Positions 7,446-9,955 of a DNA stretch of 9,955 nt are shown piece by piece. Numbering within the stretch: the first letter of the stretch is position 1; each line of letters starts with the position of its first letter. The stretch is from an uncultured Methylococcaceae bacterium (GTDB lineage Bacteria > Pseudomonadota > Gammaproteobacteria > Methylococcales > Methylomonadaceae), in contig CAIMDR010000453.1 of NCBI GenBank assembly GCA_903839795.1, positions 1 to 9,955 of the forward strand, given 5' to 3'. The notes under the pieces were generated by a model. It saw nothing but the letters and a program-made list of their open reading frames with translations, was not told where the DNA came from and did not search any database. Made by a program: the position numbers and the translations under genes.

Positions 7446-7783
7446 AAAAATAGAACACAGATGACACGGATTTTACAGATAGACACGGATAAGAGAAGGT
7501 TTTTATCTTATGAAATAGAAGTCTCGCCTGTTAAAAAATAGAACACAGATGACACGGATTTTACAGATAGACACAGATAAGAGAAGGTTTTTATCTCATG
7601 AAATCGAAGTCTCGCCCGTTAAAAAATAGAACACAGATGACACGGATTTGACTGATAAACACGGATAAGAGAAGTTTTTTATCTCATGAAATCGAAGTCT
7701 CACCTGTTAAAAAATAGAACACAGTTGACACGGATTTTACAGATAGACACAGATAAGAGAAGTTTTTTTATCTTATGGAAATA
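7435..7783 (+). repeat. Tandem array of four 88-bp repeats
   Basis: Four head-to-tail copies start at 7435, 7523, 7611 and 7699, with an exact period of 88 bp. The last decays near 7783. Each begins CTC(A/G)CC(T/C)GTTAAAAAATAG, then carries AACACAG(A/T)TGACACGGATT, a second ACAGAT/ACACGGAT block, AAGAGAAG with a T-run, and ATCT(T/C)ATG. Copies differ by a few substitutions; copy 3 has ACTGATAAACACGGAT where others have ACAGATAGACAC(A/G)GAT. Within a unit the motif ACAC(G/A)GAT recurs every 9-10 bases (7455, 7464, 7473, 7483), so there is a short repeat inside the long one. There are no unique spacers, so it is not CRISPR, and no reading frame is conserved. Related ACACAGATNACACGGAT elements are, from memory, common in environmental bacterial genomes. 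Confidence 0.9.
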
Positions 7784-7826
7784 TTACTTATAAATGCGTA
7801 AGGTATTTTTTTCGACTAAAAATAAA

Positions 7827-7867
7827 ATCCGTTGAAATCAGTATAATCAGTGTCATCTGTGTTCTAT
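7827..7867 (-). repeat. Inverted partial copy of the 88-bp repeat core
   Basis: Its reverse complement starts ATAGAACACAGATGACAC, identical over 18 bases to copies 1-3 of the array, and continues TGATTATACTGATTTCAACG and GAT. The ACTGAT spelling is shared only with copy 3. It lies 44 bases beyond the array in opposite orientation, so the region can fold on itself. On the plus strand it includes a TATAAT (7842-7847) facing gmhB, without a recognisable -35. The remaining bases of the gap, 7868-7940, hold only a weak TTGAAA...TACACT pair with 19-base spacing (7877-7907). Confidence 0.8.
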
Positions 7868-7940
7868 GTTCTATGATTGAAACCGACATCGACTAAGTGG
7901 TTACACTGGATGATTAATTAACCTGCATAAATAAACACTC

Positions 7941-8492
7941 ATGCCTAAACAACACTATATTTTACTGGATCGGGATGGTGTGATTAATCACGACTCCGAT
8001 ACCTTTATTAAATCCCCTGATGAGTGGATACCCATTGACGGCAGCCTTGAGGCGATTGCTTTATTTAACGCGCAGGGCTATCAAGTTATTGTCGTCACCA
8101 ATCAATCAGGGGTTGCGCGAGGCTTGCTTGATGAACCGATGCTGGAACAAATTCACGCTAAAATGCGTAGGTTAGTCAGCGAAAAAGGCGGTGATATTGC
8201 GGCCATTTATTATTGTCCGCACGGCGCGGATAGCACTTGTGATTGCCGCAAACCCAAGGCGGGTTTACTTAAAGCCTTTGCCGCTGATTTTAATGCCGAC
8301 TTAACAACCATTGCCGTGATTGGCGATTCCTTGCGTGATTTACAAGCGGCAGAGGCTGTCAGCGCACAGCCAATACTGGTTAAAACCGGTAAAGGCCAAA
8401 AAACTTTAATTGATAATCCCGACCTCAACATTCCTACTTTTGATAATTTATATGATGCAGCAAAATACATCACCTCAAGACACCCGGCATAA
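7941..8492 (+). CDS. gmhB: D-glycero-beta-D-manno-heptose 1,7-bisphosphate 7-phosphatase
   Basis: A HAD-superfamily phosphatase that removes the 7-phosphate from heptose 1,7-bisphosphate in the cytoplasm, a step towards ADP-heptose for the LPS inner core. The 183 residues contain all HAD motifs: DRDGVIN (10-16) with nucleophile Asp10 and acid/base Asp12, VTNQSG (52-57), Lys105 in the CRKPK segment, and GDSLRD (128-133) with metal-binding aspartates. The zinc site CPHGADSTCDC (Cys92, His94, Cys100, Cys102) has a shorter loop than E. coli GmhB. The histidinol-phosphatase domain of HisB is the nearest alternative, but no his gene is nearby and the neighbourhood (glyQS, plsC) is the one known for gmhB. 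The ATG at 7941 gives a complete first motif, but I see no Shine-Dalgarno sequence in the AT-rich 20 bases before it. It overlaps plsC. Confidence 0.93.
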   Translation: MPKQHYILLDRDGVINHDSDTFIKSPDEWIPIDGSLEAIALFNAQGYQVIVVTNQSGVARGLLDEPMLEQIHAKMRRLVSEKGGDIAAIYYCPHGADSTCDCRKPKAGLLKAFAADFNADLTTIAVIGDSLRDLQAAEAVSAQPILVKTGKGQKTLIDNPDLNIPTFDNLYDAAKYITSRHPA

Positions 8493-9198
8493 AAACTATA
8501 TAGGTTCTACCCTTTTGTTTTTGGGTATTTTTTCTACCGCTACTATAGTGGGTATCTTGCTTATTTTAGGGATGCTGACAACCTTTAAAATTCGTTGGCA
8601 AATAGGTCATGCCTGGTGCGCCATTATCGGTTGGATGACGAAAGTTTTTTGCGGTCTCACTTATGAAGTCGAAGGGCTGGAGCACATCAATCCACAACAG
8701 CCGGCTATTTTATTAAGTAACCATCAATCTGCATGGGAAACGCTGGCCTTAAGATATATTCTTCCCCCGCATTCCGTTGTTATTAAGAAGGAATTGCTCT
8801 ATTTACCGATTTGGGGTTGGTCACTGCTAACTTTGAAATCGATCGTTGTAAATCGAAAAAATCAGCGTGGGGCATTACGTGCGTTGCTTGAAAAAGGTAC
8901 AAAATATCTAAATGAAGGTTTATTTGTACTGATTTTTCCTGAAGGGACGCGTGCAGGTGTTAGAGATGTATTGAAGTTTAATATCGGCGGCGCCATGTTG
9001 GCTTGTAAATCAGGCTACCCTGTTATTCCTGTCGCTCATAATGCTGGTGATTATTGGCCTCGCTATAGTTTTTTAAAATACCCCGGCGTGATAAAGCTAA
9101 AAATTGGACCTGTTATTGAAAGCAAAGGTCGTAAAGCAACTGATGTTAATGCAGAAGCAGAGGCTTGGATAAGACAGGCAATGAAGGAGATGGATTAA
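8455..9198 (+). CDS. plsC: 1-acyl-sn-glycerol-3-phosphate acyltransferase
   Basis: An inner-membrane lysophosphatidate acyltransferase that adds the second acyl chain to make phosphatidic acid, the precursor of membrane phospholipids. It has 247 residues from this start. One clear membrane helix lies at about 17-41. The acyltransferase blocks follow: NHQSAWET (89-96) with the catalytic His90, the SIVVNR block (129-134), FPEGTRAG (161-168) which binds the glycerol phosphate, and GYPVIPVAHNAG (187-198). The usual HX4D is HX4E here (Glu95), which I recall as common in the gammaproteobacterial branch next to gmhB, so it is not read as inactivation. Two adjacent ATGs (8452 and 8455) are possible starts and a TTG at 8410 extends the frame; none has a good ribosome site. 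The start lies inside gmhB by 38 bases, so translational coupling is likely and both are probably one transcript. Confidence 0.93.
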   Translation: MQQNTSPQDTRHKNYIGSTLLFLGIFSTATIVGILLILGMLTTFKIRWQIGHAWCAIIGWMTKVFCGLTYEVEGLEHINPQQPAILLSNHQSAWETLALRYILPPHSVVIKKELLYLPIWGWSLLTLKSIVVNRKNQRGALRALLEKGTKYLNEGLFVLIFPEGTRAGVRDVLKFNIGGAMLACKSGYPVIPVAHNAGDYWPRYSFLKYPGVIKLKIGPVIESKGRKATDVNAEAEAWIRQAMKEMD

Positions 9199-9242
9199 GA
9201 CAGGAATATTCAAGCTTTTATCTTAAATGTAAGGTAAGTGCG

Positions 9243-9248
9243 TATAAT
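9243..9248 (+). promoter_or_regulatory. Candidate -10 element downstream of plsC
   Basis: A perfect TATAAT is preceded by TG two bases upstream (TGCG then TATAAT), one base off the extended -10 spacing. The -35 is weak (CTTAAA at 15 bases). It would drive the small lipoprotein gene through a leader of about 135 bases containing the repeat at 9272-9343. Confidence 0.3.
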
Positions 9249-9271
9249 GCGGTAAATAACACGTAAGTATT

Positions 9272-9343
9272 CACCTCCCCCCTTTGAAAAATGGGGGTTG
9301 AAGGGGAGGGTATATAATAAAATCTGCCCTAACCCCTCTTTAT
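9272..9343 (-). repeat. Copy B of the dispersed G/C-run repeat
   Basis: It contains CACCTCCCCCCTTTG, ATGGGGGTTGAAGGGGAGGG, then TATATAATAAAATCTGCCC and TAACCCCTCTTTA. CCTCCCC (9274-9280) and GGGGAGG (9303-9309) are perfect inverted arms with a second C-run/G-run pair inside, so it can form a strong hairpin. The reverse complement matches the worn copy at 1122-1187. Elements of this C-run/G-run type are, from memory, common as dispersed repeats in many Gram-negative and cyanobacterial genomes. It separates plsC from the small lipoprotein gene. The rest of 9199-9388 shows no gene. Confidence 0.7.
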
Positions 9344-9388
9344 ATTGAATATTTACAATAACACTACACTCAATAACGGTAACCCTTA

Positions 9389-9796
9389 ATGAAAAAAATA
9401 TTACTCATTTCTTTATCCGCATTATTACTCCCGGCTTGCGCAGATAAAAATCAATACGAACAAGCTGTATTAGAACAAATGCAGAAAGAAGCGGACATTA
9501 AAGATTACAAAATAACGCCTGAGTATATGACCAAGTGCGTAGTAGATACTACTTCACAAAATATGCCAGGTATTTTTCCTTTCGATCCCACTCGTCTGAC
9601 TGCTTATCGTAACTATGCAAAAATGTTGACGTTGGCGCAAGCAGTAGATCCTAAAAAAACACTTGAAGAATTACGTACTGATTTTGGTACAGCTAAAGAT
9701 CTTGCTGAAGCTCATACCAACTACACAGAAAGCTTGATGGAATGTTATTCGGCAGTCATATCTGAATCTGAAAAAGCTGAAAAAGAAAAAAAATAA
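9389..9796 (+). CDS. Small lipoprotein of unknown function
   Basis: A 135-residue protein that I do not recognise. It begins with a classic lipoprotein signal: MKK, a hydrophobic core (4-14) and LLPAC with Cys17 as the lipidation site. Ala and Asp follow the cysteine; Asp sits at +3, so the membrane it ends up in cannot be called with confidence. The mature part is mostly helical and charged, has two further cysteines (Cys50, Cys119) that could form a disulfide in the periplasm, and ends in a Lys/Glu-rich tail (126-135). No enzyme motif is visible. The ATG at 9389 gives a perfect signal peptide but only a weak upstream AACGG. The gene stands apart from plsC by 190 bases holding a repeat, so it is probably a separate transcription unit. 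Confidence 0.78.
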   Translation: MKKILLISLSALLLPACADKNQYEQAVLEQMQKEADIKDYKITPEYMTKCVVDTTSQNMPGIFPFDPTRLTAYRNYAKMLTLAQAVDPKKTLEELRTDFGTAKDLAEAHTNYTESLMECYSAVISESEKAEKEKK

Positions 9797-9805
9797 AGGC
9801 TGGAA

Positions 9806-9830
9806 GAAAGGATTAACACAGTTAATTTTC
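9806..9830 (+). terminator. Weak terminator-like hairpin after the small lipoprotein gene
   Basis: GAAA and ATTAAC (9806-9817, with two unpaired Gs) pair with GTTAATTTTC (9821-9830) around a three-base ACA loop, starting 10 bases after the stop codon. The stem is AT-rich and the T-tract (four Ts) lies within it, so it is only a candidate. Confidence 0.3.
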
Positions 9831-9868
9831 TCTTATGAAGACGACAAAATTTTACAGCAATTCTCATT

Positions 9869-9955
9869 ATGGCCAAAACCTACCCTGTTTCAGCTTTCGG
9901 GGGAGCAAGCGATTCGACTTTCCGGTTTATAAGACCAGCCTTCCAGCATGAAATC
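9869..9955 (+). other. Open frame running off the window end, uncertain
   Basis: From ATG at 9869 the frame reads MAKTYPVSAFGGASDSTFRF and continues open to the last base (29 codons). There is no Shine-Dalgarno sequence. A second frame from 9835 encodes 38 residues (MKTTKFYSNSHYGQNLPC...) and overlaps it. I cannot decide between the start of a gene, a gene fragment and a non-coding dispersed repeat. GCTGGAAG (9799-9806) and CTTCCAGC (9940-9947) are an 8-bp inverted pair that brackets the stretch. Confidence 0.2.

Noticed and set aside
7455..7490. Plasmid-type replication origin iterons
   Set aside because: The 9-10-base rhythm is real, but there is no rep gene, DnaA box cluster or AT-rich melting region that would support an origin.
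7435..7783. CRISPR array
   Set aside because: The whole 88-bp unit is repeated head to tail with no unique spacers and no cas genes nearby.
8410..8454. TTG start for plsC deep inside gmhB
   Set aside because: It adds a short hydrophobic run not typical of PlsC and needs an 83-base overlap; the ATGs at 8452/8455 give the usual N-terminus.
8722..8745. PlsC active site damaged because HX4D is HX4E
   Set aside because: All other acyltransferase blocks are intact and glutamate at this place is, to my knowledge, common in this branch of the family.

Overview
The window looks like a chromosomal segment of a gammaproteobacterium with moderate, slightly AT-rich base composition. The two-subunit glycyl-tRNA synthetase (GlyQ/GlyS) is very close in length and motifs to the enterobacterial/pseudomonad form. 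A protein with a VPLPA-type PEP-CTERM tail and several families of short dispersed repeats point to an environmental, exopolysaccharide-making lineage. A methanotroph-like Methylococcales genome is my best guess, but that is inference; no diagnostic gene such as pmo or mxa is present.

Layout. 1-1001: a secreted VPLPA-CTERM protein gene (224-916, +) closed by a textbook intrinsic terminator (974-1001). 1122-1187: a degenerate copy of a short G/C-rich dispersed repeat. 1189-3348 (-): a single 719-residue protein with a zeta-toxin kinase domain at about residues 395-590, preceded by a region that reads like a degenerate Fic fold (RPFTYGNRLT at 137-146). Its promoter, with a palindrome laid across the -10, lies in the divergent gap 3349-3583. 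3584-6569 (+): glyQ-glyS, with one base between stop and start. 6570-6684: nested inverted repeats. 6685-7416 (+): a DUF4410 lipoprotein. 7417-7940: no gene; four head-to-tail copies of an 88-bp repeat and one inverted partial copy. 7941-9198 (+): gmhB and plsC, overlapping by 38 bp. 9199-9388: a candidate promoter and a second, inverted copy of the dispersed repeat seen at 1122-1187. 9389-9796 (+): a small lipoprotein of unknown function. 9797-9955: a weak hairpin and an unexplained tail.

How the genes relate. glyQ-glyS (translation), gmhB (ADP-heptose for the LPS inner core) and plsC (phosphatidic acid for membrane phospholipid) occur in the same order in Pseudomonas and other gammaproteobacteria, so this is an old syntenic block. 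Here the block is interrupted between glyS and gmhB by the DUF4410 lipoprotein and the repeat array. The gene upstream on the opposite strand (zeta/Fic-like) is the accessory element and the most interesting part: an apparent single-gene toxin, with no separate antitoxin ORF beside it, an N-terminal extension that could restrain the kinase in cis, and an operator-like palindrome on its own promoter.
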